A stretch of DNA of 64,000 nt, from NCBI RefSeq assembly GCF_022201045.2, contig NC_068557.1:29427501-29491500 (forward strand), written 5' to 3'. A program made the position numbers and the translations under genes. The notes below the pieces were generated by a model. That model was not told the origin of the DNA, did not search any database, and saw only the letters and a program-made list of their open reading frames with translations. The stretch's first letter is position 1. Each line of letters begins with the position of its first letter. Of this stretch, positions 12,145 to 25,189 are shown piece by piece. Origin of the DNA: Citrus sinensis. Lineage: Eukaryota > Streptophyta > Magnoliopsida > Sapindales > Rutaceae.

Positions 12145-13453
12145 GTCAGCTTTAATTTTTACTTTTTGTTGACTGTTTTATTCTAAGTTGAATTTTGTTT
12201 GAAATTATAGGTTTTGGACTTTGGTGAAGTGTATACAGTCTGTTGTGGCTTTTTGTTAGTTTGTGAAACTTGGGTTTCGAATCAAATTGTGTTTGCTTTC
12301 AGAGTTAATTGGGATTTTGGTTTGTATATGTTTTGTGGTGTCAATTTCAAGTGTTGTATTGTTTTGAATGTTTGCATGTGTATGCTCATTTCTGGTAGAA
12401 GAGTAAAATAATGGAGTAAAGAAATATTTTTTGAACAAAATTTTTCAATTTATTGGAGGTTTCTACTTTCTGATGTAATTCTCCTTGTCACATGCAGAAG
12501 TTTATTTATTGATGTCTATGTCTTTTGAGATTAATTAATACTGTTGAATTTGGGGTCTTTGTGGTTTGGAAGTCAGACTGTTATTTGTGAATCGGTTTGT
12601 TGAGAGGTAGTAAGGCCTTAACCAAACAAGGGCTGAGCTTAAAGTCAGCCAAGTTCACATTGAAGTTAGGAAAATCATAATCCATGAGAAATGAAATTTC
12701 ATTCAAGTTTGTCACTTTCCAAAACATGGGTCACATCCTCTACAAGCAGGTTTGGTTACAAATTCTACTTAGGAGTAGCCATAAAGACTCGTACTTTTAA
12801 GGAAAATTCTTCCCTTCTAAAATGTTAATTTGTGTTAGATTTGTTCTCAATCAGCTTCTAACTTACAGCAAAACTAGAATATACTCCTTTCCAAAGTTTT
12901 CATGAGTGGAGTTACCAGTCTGTCATCTGATTGACTATGCACTGCCTTTGTCCGACTGAAAAACTCTTTATACTTATTGTTTGGAATCTGCAGCTAAAAT
13001 TCAATGGTTGAATTTGATGAATCCGGTGAGAGTCAATGCATAGTGCATGTTAGCTGAAGCATAACTCTTGGAACTACTTTTGGCTTATCTTTCTATTACA
13101 ATTAGAGATTGCTTGGTATTATCCCGGCATTGGCTATTCCTTTTTTTTTTTCTGCAGAAATTCCAGGAGCCATTACCTATAATCTGTCTGTTCATTGTGA
13201 GGCAATACTTATTTGGAATTATTATTATTATTATGATGATGATGATGGTGATGTTTGTGTTTTATTCTGTTCTAATCATGCCTGCTTGCTGTTTTATGTT
13301 TCTCCATGTTTTATGATTTTTTAAATTGGTATTAATGGGATTCTACTTAAGAATATTGTAATTAGGCTAACCAAGGAAACACGAAAAAGATGAATTTTTG
13401 TCTGCAAATTCCATGCATGGAATTGAATTGGAATTGACTCACGCACGCACGTA

Positions 13454-13461
13454 TATATAAA
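13454..13461 (+). promoter_or_regulatory. TATA box of the VAL-type gene, copy 2
   Basis: Second copy of TATATAAA, 285 bp upstream of the ATG at 13739. It is the promoter nearest to the uninterrupted gene. Confidence 0.6.
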
Positions 13462-13738
13462 TAACCAACTTATTTCGACGCCTTTTATTAATCTCTCTCT
13501 CGTTGTTTGGAAAGAGAAGGGGATAAAAAAAAAATAAAAAAAAGAACAAATGAAAAAAGAAAAATACTAAACCAAAAACCCCTTCGAAAGCCGTTATTTT
13601 GTAAGATTATTTTCACAGATCAGGCCATAACAGCCATTTTGACAAGCTTCCTACTTCCTCTTACTCTTTCGACGGTTTCAAAACGCAAGGATTTTGGGAT
13701 TTTATGCGTCGTTTTTGGTGCTTTTAAGGTTGTTGCCG

Positions 13739-16700
13739 ATGTCGTCTTCGTCCAAGATTTGCTTTAACAAAGAGTGTAAGGAGTTGAAATCGGAGCGTCC
13801 CAGAAAAGGCTGGCTTTTACGTGGCGGGGAGTTCGCCGAGCTCTGTGATCGTTGCGGGTCAGCTTTAATTTTTACTTTTTGTTGACTGTTTTATTCTAAG
13901 TTGAATTTTGTTTGAAATTATAGGTTTTGGACTTTGGTGAAGTGTATACAGTCTGTTGTGGCTTTTTGTTAGTTTGTGAAACTTGGGTTTCGAATCAAAT
14001 TGTGTTTGCTTTCAGAGTTAATTGGGATTTTGGTTTGTATATGTTTTGTGGTGTCAATTTCAAGTGTTGTATTGTTTTGAATGTTTGCATGTGTATGCTC
14101 ATTTCTGGTAGAAGAGTAAAATAATGGAGTAAAGAAATATTTTTTGAACAAAATTTTTCAATTTATTGGAGGTTTCTACTTTCTGATGTAATTCTCCTTG
14201 TCACATGCAGAAGTTTATTTATTGATGTCTATGTCTTTTGAGATTAATTAATACTGTTGAATTTGGGGTCTTTGTGGTTTGGAAGTCAGACTGTTATTTG
14301 TGAATCGGTTTGTTGAGAGGTAGTAAGGCCTTAACCAAACAAGGGCTGAGCTTAAAGTCAGCCAAGTTCACATTGAAGTTAGGAAAATCATAATCCATGA
14401 GAAATGAAATTTCATTCAAGTTTGTCACTTTCCAAAACATGGGTCACATCCTCTACAAGCAGGTTTGGTTACAAATTCTACTTAGGAGTAGCCATAAAGA
14501 CTCGTACTTTTAAGGAAAATTCTTCCCTTCTAAAATGTTAATTTGTGTTAGATTTGTTCTCAATCAGCTTCTAACTTACAGCAAAACTAGAATATACTCC
14601 TTTCCAAAGTTTTCATGAGTGGAGTTACCAGTCTGTCATCTGATTGACTATGCACTGCCTTTGTCCGACTGAAAAACTCTTTATACTTATTGTTTGGAAT
14701 CTGCAGCTAAAATTCAATGGTTGAATTTGATGAATCCGGTGAGAGTCAATGCATAGTGCATGTTAGCTGAAGCATAACTCTTGGAACTACTTTTGGCTTA
14801 TCTTTCTATTACAATTAGAGATTGCTTGGTATTATCCCGGCATTGGCTATTCCTTTTTTTTTTTCTGCAGAAATTCCAGGAGCCATTACCTATAATCTGT
14901 CTGTTCATTGTGAGGCAATACTTATTTGGAATTATTATTATTATTATGATGATGATGATGGTGATGTTTGTGTTTTATTCTGTTCTAATCATGCCTGCTT
15001 GCTGTTTTATGTTTCTCCATGTTTTATGATTTTTTAAATTGGTATTAATGGGATTCTACTTAAGAATATTGTAATTAGGCTAACCAAGGAAACACGAAAA
15101 AGATGAATTTTTGTCTGCAAATTCCATGCATGGAATTGGAATTGTTTTAGAGAGGGGATGCATTTTCTAGATTGTTTTCATTATGAAACACAAAACACAT
15201 CCTTGTAATCCAGTGGCACTCTCTTTTATTTCTGTTTCTGTTTTTATTTTCAATCTAGATCTAACTTGTCTGTTATGTAATTATTGTTATCTTGTATTGC
15301 AAATATTAAATATCCGCTGTTTTGTGTTTTGTGCTGCAATTCTGACACTGATTCTTTGTGTTTATAGATCTATTTATGAGGAGGGAAGATTCTGTGATAC
15401 TTTTCATGTGAATGCTTCTGGTTGGAGGTGTTGTGAGTCATGCGGTAAGGTGAGCAGAGAATTATCTGATTTGTTTATTTGGTTTTTCAGTGATGGATAT
15501 CAAATTTGTTGCTGAAATCTTTAAATTTCAGGGTTGGATCTATAATGATTTCTCATTTGGTTTTTGCAATTACTTTGCAGAGGGTTCATTGCGGATGTAT
15601 TACTTCAGTTCATGCATTTACATTGTTGGATGCTGGGGGAATTGAGTGCATGACATGTGCAAGGAAAAATGTTCTTGTGGTATGGAATATTTTGGTTGTT
15701 TCTCATTTTCTGCATCTTCTATTTTTCTCTATGATTATGTATGGGTTTGAATATGGAGCAGAGGATGCTTATGATGCCATTTCTGGCCTACCATTTTTCT
15801 CAGTTATATTGAACATGCTAAGCAATTTGTTTCCCCATTATACTGAACCTGTTTCAAAGTTTGGAACTTTTTATCTGTACACGAATTTGCATTTTTTGCT
15901 AGGCAATGTTTATTTTTGTTTCCTGTGCAAAGGAAGTTGGAAATCCTAAGATGCTAAATGACTTTGGTTACCTTTATTAATGAGGTTTTAATTGAGGCAT
16001 AGGGAGCTGCTTCGTCAATAATTCGTGGGGACAGTTTAGAGTGTAAGGAGCCATCTTGCACAGTTGCAGTATTTGTTGACTGCTCTTTTACATGCTTTGA
16101 CTCTGATGATTGACTTTCTCCTCTACTATCGTCCTCGCACATGTCAAAACATTATTAAATTAGTTTCTGCATCTTTGTAATCTGAGTTTTCACATGCGGA
16201 GAAGAAAACATTTTGTCGATTTATTTATCTGCAATTTTCCAATTATAATCATTTGAAGTTATTTTGGCTGATTGAACCGAATGACATTATTAATTATGTT
16301 CAGTTGGATGTGAGGTAACTAATACAACTCTGTTTTTCATATTATATTCTATTTTACAGGCCCCAACACCTTCATGGCCACCTTCTTTGTTTTATCAAAC
16401 GCCCTTTCCTGAGAGAATTAAAGATCTTTCTGTCAAAAATTGGACTCAGTTAGCTGGTTCAGGCCCTGTACCATGGCGACAAGCGCCCAGTCTGTTCAAT
16501 TCTTCTATTCCTCAGCCTGAACTGCGTCCAAGGTTGCCCTATGAAGTTGACTTATCTGCTGGCATTGACAGAATCAATGCCAGTGAAAGATTATCTGTCC
16601 CTTCCCTGGAAAAAAGAAAACTTGAGGATTTTTCTGAAAGACTGATGAATGGAGGATTGAAGAGTGGTTCAAGGGATATACCTGAGAATGCGAATGCAGG

Positions 16701-19700
16701 TTGGAATCAGTTCCGTGCATCCAGTATGTTAATATTAAAATAAAAAATGTCTACTTGTGACTGTCAATGCTTCTTCTGCCATGCTGGAGAAATTGTTGGC
16801 AGAAACAACAGATGAAAGTGGTTTCTAAACCTGGTCTGATGATTTTGTTGCAGGAAGTAACTGCGATATGCAACCTAGTTCGTGTTTAAATAAACCTCAG
16901 CAGTCTTCCACCTTGAAGGACGATTCATCCACTCCACATTTTGGTTTGGCTGTATCTTATGCATCTCCAAGTGAAACAAATAGTCAAATTGGGGTTTCTG
17001 GAAGTCATTTGCGACCAGTCGTTCAGCCACCACTTGTGAAGCAGTTTCATGGTAATTTACCTAATGGAGCTGATTCGTTGGGCGAAACTCAGGTTCGTAA
17101 TGGAAGGCCTCGAGTAGATGCCCGTGGAAGAAGTCAATTACTTCCTCGGTACTGGCCTAGATTCACCGATCAAGATCTACAGCAGATTTCTGGAGAGTAT
17201 CCTTTGATTCTGGAAGTTTTATTGTTAAGCTTGAAAAATGCATAAATATTATTAACTAGAACATTCATTGTGCACGAAGCTTGGAATTATGAATTCTTAT
17301 TTCTTGCCCCATATTTCTTTTCATTATATAATCTAGAAGACCTTTGCGCCTTCCGTTCTTTTTATTACTTAGAGGCTCCTATAAGCATTCACCTTAACCA
17401 TATTTAAGTTCAAATTCTGTAATCACTCCGTTGTTTGAGAAAATGTTGAGTGCTAGCGATGCGGGGCGAATTGGGCGCTTGGTGCTTCCCAAAAAATGTG
17501 CAGAGGTGGGTCCTTCGGCCTCTTACCCAATTTCTCTATTTGTTCATCATATCCATTCTTTAATCTCTCTATCCTAGAAGAGATTATCTGTTAGACAATT
17601 GTTATTGAGGTGATCATTGTTGTTGACATGTAAAACCGGATTACAAATGTGGTCCATTTTTTAACTTTGGGTCCTTGATGCTTAATCTGAAATGATAGAA
17701 TCAACTTGCATATTTTCTTGATTACATTATTCTTTTATCTTGTGTTGCTTTCTTTTTAGATATATTGACGAATCTCTCTAGAATGGATAGACTCTGGCAT
17801 GTTTGCAAGAGTTGGTGGTTCCAGTAGTCTACTGAATTGTGTCTTGCAATTTTGGCGTGCTGGTCTCATGTCAACCTCTTCAGTAGATGTGGAGGTTTTC
17901 AGTTGAAAGATCATAATTTTTCCTGCTTTCAATTTTGTTACTGTTCGGTTTGTCTGAAGATATCTTCTGTTTATGTTCTTCTTTCTCTTGTGAACTCATA
18001 TTTGACATGATAGTTGTAGCGCTAGTTAAGTTATTAGGACTGCTAGTTGGCCATTAACTCATTTTTTATTCTAGAAGATCCTTGTCAATTAGGCTTAAAT
18101 TTGGTACTTCTTCTCAAATTTGCATCCAAACATTGCACTTTAAAATGCATTTACCAATGATGCAGGCCTACTTTCCACCAATTTCTCAGCCTGAAGGTTT
18201 ACCTCTTAAAGTCCAGGATTCAAAAGGCAAGGAATGGATTTTTCAGTTTCGCTTCTGGCCGAATAATAATAGCAGAATGTATGTTTTGGAGGGGGTTACA
18301 CCTTGCATACAGAACATGCAATTGCAAGCTGGTGACATAGGTAATCAACCAAAATCACAGGAAAGCTACGAAATGTTCTCTTTCATGTGGAAGGTGCATG
18401 TTCATGCTTTAAATTAATGTGTACATTACCTACTTAGTGTCTGTTCTATTCTTGGAATTTTTTCGGGCTTGATATATTTGCTGCTTTGGGTTACTGGATT
18501 TTTACACGTGGTTTTAAGAACCTGTCAAACATCTAGATATTTCCTCTCGTGAGTGGCATGATGTTCATGCATTTTGGTGCATCATGGTTGCTGTGTTATC
18601 TGTTTTTGGAACTCAGATTCTGTTGTACTTCTCTTCTCAGTAACATTTAGCCGGTTAGAACCTGAAGGAAAATTGGTTATGGGATTCAGAAAGGCTTCAA
18701 GTGCTTCAGCATCTGATCAGGTGTGGCCTTGAACAATAGCCAATTATCTTTCTTATGATTCCATACTTTGTAATAAGTGCTAGATGGTGATGGCAACATA
18801 TAATGCTATTGGCTAGTATAATTATTTACTGTTCTCATTCTTTTTGACATCTAGAGGTGCAGCGAGGAGCATATGTGCTGCTTTTATGCAATTTGATGTT
18901 GGTTGTACTTTAGTACTGTCGTCTCACCACTTAACACTGCTTGATCTTTTAGCTAGCAGAAACTGTTTATTTAGAATCCACGTAAACTGGCTTGTCCTAA
19001 TTGTCCTTGTTAAGATTCATTAATTGTACATGGATTTATCTGATAAATGGTGCGATTGTTACTATTACACAAGTACTAGTATAATTTGAGTTTGACAATT
19101 AGTTACACAGGCTAGAATTCACATTTTCTTGGATTTGTTCCTCGGCAGGACAATGAAGCAAATAAGGCTGGTACTGGAATTCCTGCGAATGGACATGTTA
19201 GTATTACAAAAACTGAAAGTGGTTTTTGTTTGAACTTATTTATCACTTAAAAAAGATAGCCCAGCTCACCTAGTTTTATATCAATTGATCAGGCTGAACT
19301 GGCAGATCCTAGTTCATGGTCAAAGGTGGATAAGTCAGGATATATAGCAACAGAAGCACTCGGAGCCAAATCATCGATCTCTAGAAAGAGGAAGAACACC
19401 ACATTGGGTTCAAAGAGTAAGCGCCTAAAAATTGAAAATGAGGATGTGATAGAGCTGAAGCTAACATGGGAAGAAGCTCAGGGACTTCTCCGTCCACCTC
19501 CTAACAATGTTCCCAGTGTTGTGGTGATTGAAGGGTATGAGTTTGAGGAATATGAGGTACCATATTTGACTCGGTCTTTCTTTTGTTCAAAGCACACTTA
19601 AGCGATCATTTTATTTTCTTTGTTACATGTAATATGTCTATGTGTTTATTCTTGCCTGTCCTTGTAGCAAGTGAAGATTAAGGTTAATTGTATTTGTGAC

Positions 19701-22700
19701 TCTGGTTTTGTTAAATGTAAGTATGTTCCTTTTCATGTGGCTAGGATGGCTTGAAAGCACATTGTGCTTCTATGGCATGTTTTATTGACCAACCACAATG
19801 GACCTAATAAACTGTAAGCTATGAAAATTAGAGCCATGCAAGACTTACAAAGTTGGGATACAAAGTGTTTCTCCCAAATGATGTGGCAGTTTATGTGAAA
19901 AGTTACTTGTTACCATACATGTGGCGGTCATTGATTGGTGAAACGTGATTTGGATACAATTTGTATCCCAACTTTATAACCTAGCATTATTGTTAAGACT
20001 ACTGTAGTTAGGCTGTGTGGGTTATTGACAATTGGATGTTTTCCTCTTGTAAATTTTTCTGATGTCAATTAATCCCGAATTGGTATGATACTTTATACTT
20101 CCTGCTGTAGTTTATGACGTTTAGCAAGTTTGTTGTCTCTTTTTTCCCTTTTTAGCCACAGCTCAATGTCAACTTTGCTATTGAATCTCCAAATTAACTG
20201 TTCTGATAGGTACATAATTATGACAGTGTTAGGTTATTTTGAATTTATGCACCTTGCATGGCTAATAATTACTAACTGCGTTTTACCGTCGGCTCGTCAA
20301 TGCCAGCAAAATTATATGTCTGGACTAGTAAACTGATAGTTCTGCAGATAATCCTTGCTGCGCCATTGATTAGACATTTTATTTTCTATGGATGCAAAAA
20401 TATTTGTCCTCATCTTATTGCACTCTATCGCTGGGACTGCTTATATTTGACTTTTCTTCTGTATGTTTATGCTTCGTTGGTGTTATATTTCATTTTTTGT
20501 GGACTCAAAACTATTCTGAATTTTTTGTCTGCTACAACAGGACGCACCAATCCTTGGGAAGCCAACAATATTTGCAACTGATAATGTGGGGTAAATCACT
20601 AATCTAATTAATTAACATACATTATTTCTGCTGGTAAACATAAAGCGTATAAAGTCTTCTGTTGTGTGGATCTTTTAAGTGATTGTGAAAGAAATATAGT
20701 TCTTTTGGTTTAAGATTATGGGAATGTTTGTGTAATATGTTTCTACATCCCGGAACTCCTTCAAATTTTTAAACAGCTACCTTTACCAGTAGAATTGTCC
20801 ACATTCATTGGATTTATTTTCTTGAAACTACAGGACACTCCTAAACTTCTAATATCTGTAGTTCCATTTGTAGGGTTTCAGCATGACGAAAACCCATTCT
20901 GCCAAATGGCACTACAATTTTAAATATCTTTACCAGCATTCCAAAATTGTGAATTTTTGACATTGCTTTTCTCGGCTGACTTAAGCTGAGACCAGGGTTC
21001 AGAAGTAAAGCTAACATGAAAAACTTGAATTCTTACCATCATAGAGACTGGATGTAGGTATCAGTCAGCAACATAACCATAAGAAAGACATCTGTGCTGT
21101 TAGGAAATAGATCATGATTGTAATGGATAATGTTCTTACATATACTGATGTACACGGTTTCTTTAATTCGCTGTCATTTGGTTTACCACGATAAATCATG
21201 CTTCATTCTCTCTTCTTTTCATTCTATATTGGGACTGAGTAATTAGCTCTTTCCTTTTAGTTTGCCTTAAAATTTTGCTGTATTTTGTTGTTGAAGTGGA
21301 TTGTGATAATTGTTTAACACCAAGCCAACAAAGCCTAATTTCTTTCATTTTTTTTTTTTTTTGTGTCCCTTTGTGTCAGTGAAAAGATCCAATGGGTTCA
21401 GTGTGAGGATTGTTCAAAGTGGCGCAAAGTGCCTGCCAATGCTCGTCTTCCATCCAAATGGACTTGTTCTGGTAACTTGTGGGATCCAGAAAGGTACAAT
21501 CAGCACCTTGTTATATGTTTAAACCCTGACATTTTCATCTATCTACCACGTTTGCGGATTTTTTTTTTTTTTGGATAAGAAACTCAAAAATGTATTAGTA
21601 AAGAACATGGAAATATGGATAGTGGACGTGCTGTCCACTCAAAAAACAAAGACTAGCACTATTTGTGCTATGCAAACGTATATCCAATAACCCCTATACA
21701 AGGTTAGAATCAGTTATAACTCCCTATTTCAAAACCCCATCCCAAGTTTAGATGTATGAAGAAAAAGGACGAATCTTGAAACTTAGAAACTAAAGCCCAA
21801 AGTGAAGCAAGGAGACGAACTCTATCCCACAATTCTTCAGCATTATCCACGCTTTTTCCCTCAAAAATATGAACATTTCTTTCCTTATTACCCAAAACAG
21901 TGCTGTCACTGCACATTTCCAAACAGCTTTAGAAGAAATTAGCCTCTTTGCATAACTTATATCACAACTTTGAAACCACAAAAAGTGAAGAAAAAGATTA
22001 TTTGAAGTTTCTCACTCTTGCACATTGTACACCAAGGAGGAGAGAGACAAAAATTAGGAAATTTTCTTTGCTTCACTTCTCCAGAATTTAATTTTCCTTG
22101 TGCCAACGTCCATAAGAAGACTTGAATTTTAGGGGGGATGTTAGCCTTCCAAATCATTTTGAAGGGTAAAAAAACTCTAGCAGAATCATAATTGCATGGC
22201 TTCTCAAAATACGACTTGCAAGTATATTGTCCAGAGGCTTTCAGCTTCCATTTGCTCTTGTCCTTCTCCAATTCATCATATTGATATTTTTAGTACTCGA
22301 CATTAGCGTTGCATGTTTTTCGACCTCTCTATCATTCAAGTTTCTTTGGAAATTGAACTTCCAATTCCAATTCATAGTAAGTGGAGAGAAAGCCATGCTA
22401 GAGAAAAATCGAGATATCCTTAGAAAGCCATAACCAGTACAAGTGGAGGAATTTCTCACACAACAAAACATTGCCCCTCCATTTATCCTCCCAAAAGACG
22501 AATAGCTTTCTCATTACCCACTTCTAAGGCAACAAAACTAAGGGAAGTGGGGTACTCTTTAGATATAGCTTTCTTGGGGCTTCTATTGGACCCATTCCTA
22601 ACCGTGTTTCCATCCCATCTATTTGGATGAATTCCATACCTGCTGCGGATAACGAGTGCCAAAGAGAGGAGGTCCTCACCAAGGGAAACCTCCAAAGCTG

Positions 22701-24484
22701 TTTGACTAACAGCTCCATTTTTCTTTTCCACATTGCCAATTCCTAAACCACCTCAAGTTTTAGGCCCTGCAGCCTTATCCCTCTTCCTACGATGAGATCC
22801 ATTGCCATTTTCATAACCTTTGCAAAGACGGGCTTTTTTCCATCCACCAAGTCTCTTTTCAATTTTTTCAACCACCAGTCCCAAAAACTTTGAGTTCTAG
22901 GATTATCACCCAAAAGACCTAGGTACTTCAAAGGCCAACTTCCCACTGTAAGCCCAAACTTATTTGCTAAGGATTTGACTTTATCCTCAACTGAATTTAT
23001 TCCCACTATTGTATTTTTGGCCGTGTGGATGTTTTGTGGCCCACTTTATCTCATTTTTGAGGTATAATATCTTAGAAAAGCTGCCCATTTAATCTCCCTA
23101 GCAATCCGCAAATATACAATTTGAAGAGATTTCTCACTACACCAGAACTACTTCGTTTGGGCAATCCATCTCATCAAACTGCTGCTCCCCTGATGTGCAG
23201 TATAAGGATAATTTTTCATGGATATTAGGGACTAGTTGTGATTTCAAAAGTGCATTTGTTACTCCTTTACTTTTTTGGCTTCTTGAACAGGATGGAGTCA
23301 TTTTGGCACTTGTTAAAGTAAAATCTCTCATAGGATTGAAGGGGTGTGCCCCTTCATATGATCTAATGACATAGCTGGTGCTCTTAATTTTTATCTACAA
23401 CAGGGAGTGTATTTTTCTGTACTTCCATTTGATTAATATTTATGAATCCTCTCTGCTGCCAGATCTGTGTGTTCAGTAGCTCAAGAATTGAGAGAAGAGC
23501 AGCTTGAAGATCTGATAGCTCCAAATAATCCAGGTAAACTATTGCCTGAGACAAACTTGCATTGTACACACCTTACTGGCCCATATGCGGTTAGGTGGAA
23601 GATGAGCTTTATTCTACTCAAATTTACTAGTTTTATGATAATATATTTGTGTAATGCTTGCAATTTACCAATTGTCTAATTGCATTTGGTTCTGTTACAT
23701 GACAGCTTCTTCGAAAAAACTGAAAGCCGCAAAGCAGGAACCTGATTGTGTTGAAGCTTTGGAGGGACTTGACACTCTTGCCAATCTAGCTATCTTGGGA
23801 GAGGGTGAGGGACTTACTGCATCATCCCAGGCCACTACTAAGCACCCCCGCCATAGACCTGGCTGTTCATGCATTGTGTGTATTCAGCCTCCAAGTGGGA
23901 AGGGTCCTAAACACAAGCAAACATGTACATGTAATGTCTGCTTAACGGTGAAGCGTCGTTTCCACACTCTAATGCTGCGACGTGAGAAGAAACAATCAGA
24001 GAAGGATGCAGAAACTTCACGGAAGAAGCAGCAGCAGCAGAAGCTGCCAGTGCCTGAAAAATCAGCTGATGATGACCCTCTTTCATGTAGCAAGACAGGA
24101 AATAACAGTCCGAATGAGAAAAAGGTAGTTAGTGAGGGTTCTGATGATGATTCTAGCAGGATAAAATCCTCTACTTCCCCCTTTAAAGGCCAAATTGACC
24201 TTAATATTCAGCCAGAGCGGGAAGAGGAGCTATCACCTGGTTCAGATTCTGGCAGCATGATAAGGCTGCTCCAAGATGCCACTGAGAAGTACCTGAGACA
24301 GCAGAGACTGTCTAGCTCAGGTGTCAATACTAGTTCAGTTGATAATGAGGGGCTTCAAGGGGGAGTAACAGGTGAAAAAATCAGCAATGGTATCACCCTA
24401 GACGGCAGTCATCAAGATACTGATGAGGACCATCATGGTAGTTTATCTGTGAAAGCCTCTGCATCCATATCTGCCACTGGATAG
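13739..24484 (+). CDS. VAL3: VAL-family B3 transcriptional repressor with CW zinc finger and EAR motif, 14 exons
   Basis: VAL (HSI2-like) proteins bind RY elements, repress the LEC/ABI3 seed programme and recruit Polycomb (family knowledge). Exons: 13739-13857, 15368-15449, 15581-15679, 16360-16699, 16854-17196, 17409-17505, 18166-18340, 18641-18720, 19149-19196, 19293-19556, 20541-20590, 21380-21493, 23463-23533, 23706-24484; 886 aa. An N-terminal Cys-rich PHD-like region spans about 1-100. The B3 domain runs from about 329 to 445, with [14 protein letters not shown] and [21 protein letters not shown] basic region follows (SRKRKN). The CW domain, about 570-610, reads [14 protein letters not shown] then [11 protein letters not shown]. 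Another Cys-rich block (CSCIVC, CTCNVC) precedes an EAR motif, DLNIQPE, near 793. Gene order supports the VAL3 orthologue, but VAL1/VAL2-like is not excluded. Exon 1 is duplicated upstream. Confidence 0.93.
19844..19980. mobile_element. Small MITE in a VAL intron
   Basis: Inverted terminal repeats of about 20 bp: TTACAAAGTTGGGATACAAA at the left, and its reverse complement with one change at the right, near 19959-19980. No coding capacity, and target duplication not clear. Lies in the intron between exons 10 and 11. Confidence 0.6.
21559..23030 (-). mobile_element. 5'-truncated LINE remnant inside the VAL intron
   Basis: Read on the minus strand, the block encodes broken pieces of a plant L1-type retrotransposon: the reverse-transcriptase end ([12 protein letters not shown], about 23006-22743), a connecting region ([15 protein letters not shown]), then a zf-RVT domain ([29 protein letters not shown], about 22271-21957). 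It ends in a 14-bp T run at 21559-21572, which is the poly(A) tail seen from the plus strand. Frames are disrupted by stops and shifts, so it is inactive. The 5' limit is approximate and I could not find target duplications. It is antisense to the host gene, in the intron that divides the CW domain. Confidence 0.88.
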
Positions 24485-25189
24485 ACCACTGCAATCATGC
24501 GTACAAACAGTAGGGATATTCAGGGCTGTTTATGCTGTATGGTGGGGACTGTCTCAGACAGACATTCACCCATATTGTCATTTTGCTGCTTCAGGTCTGT
24601 ACATAAAGAAGAGGGCGTAGGAAGCCGGCTGACATGGTTAGGAAAACCAATAGTTTTACTGATTTACACACTATGAAATTGCCTACATGAACATTAGCGC
24701 ACCTTTGGAGTATTAAAACATCGGAATTTATGAAAATGTGACAACGGAAGGTGGTAGGTTGAAGTTCTAGTTTCCTTTTAGGAGCTCACCTTCTGCCTTC
24801 ATTGAGGATGTATCTAACCTGTGCAAATTTTACCAGTGAAATGAGAAATTGTTTTTGGAAATTAAACTGTACCCATCTGGTGCAAGTATAACAGTATTGT
24901 ACCTGGATTAAAAAAACAGGCAGTGGAGAAAGCACCATCATTTTCTTTTATTTGGTTTCAGATTACATAATTATTCTATGGTTAAATTGTTTGGGCCACT
25001 GTAAGTATTGATGAAATTTAGTGGATATGAGGCAAAAATTGGCCGTGATTATGTTTTCTTGGAGAATCATGCATATCAAAAACTGTAATTCGTTACCGTT
25101 TTTGAAATTTATATGGCATTTTTCTTCATTACCAGTAAAATCTTAAATTTTAAAGCCGTCGTTAGGATTCGAACCTTCAACAGCGGGCT
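24485..25189. other. 3' UTR and downstream flank of the VAL-type gene
   Basis: Presumed 3' UTR followed by non-coding DNA. A GGATTCGAACC phrase near 25171-25181 resembles a B box on the minus strand, but no tRNA fold accompanies it. Confidence 0.45.

Larger units (their letters stand above)
11722..15138. repeat. 1.7-kb near-perfect tandem duplication covering the VAL promoter, exon 1 and intron start
   Basis: 11722-13425 recurs at 13435-15138, a constant offset of 1713 bp. I saw no mismatch in the stretches compared, including an 11-T run, the ATT/ATG microsatellite and the A-rich leader. Each unit carries a TATA box, 5' leader, first coding exon with its donor site, and 1.3 kb of intron 1. 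The junction at 13426-13434 carries a few bases of filler (AATTGGAAT) that resemble the end of the unit. Confidence 0.95.

Noticed and set aside
12214..12411. Plus-strand frame rich in Cys and Val, repeated at 13927
   Set aside because: It lies in the intron part of the tandem duplication and repeats only because the DNA is duplicated.
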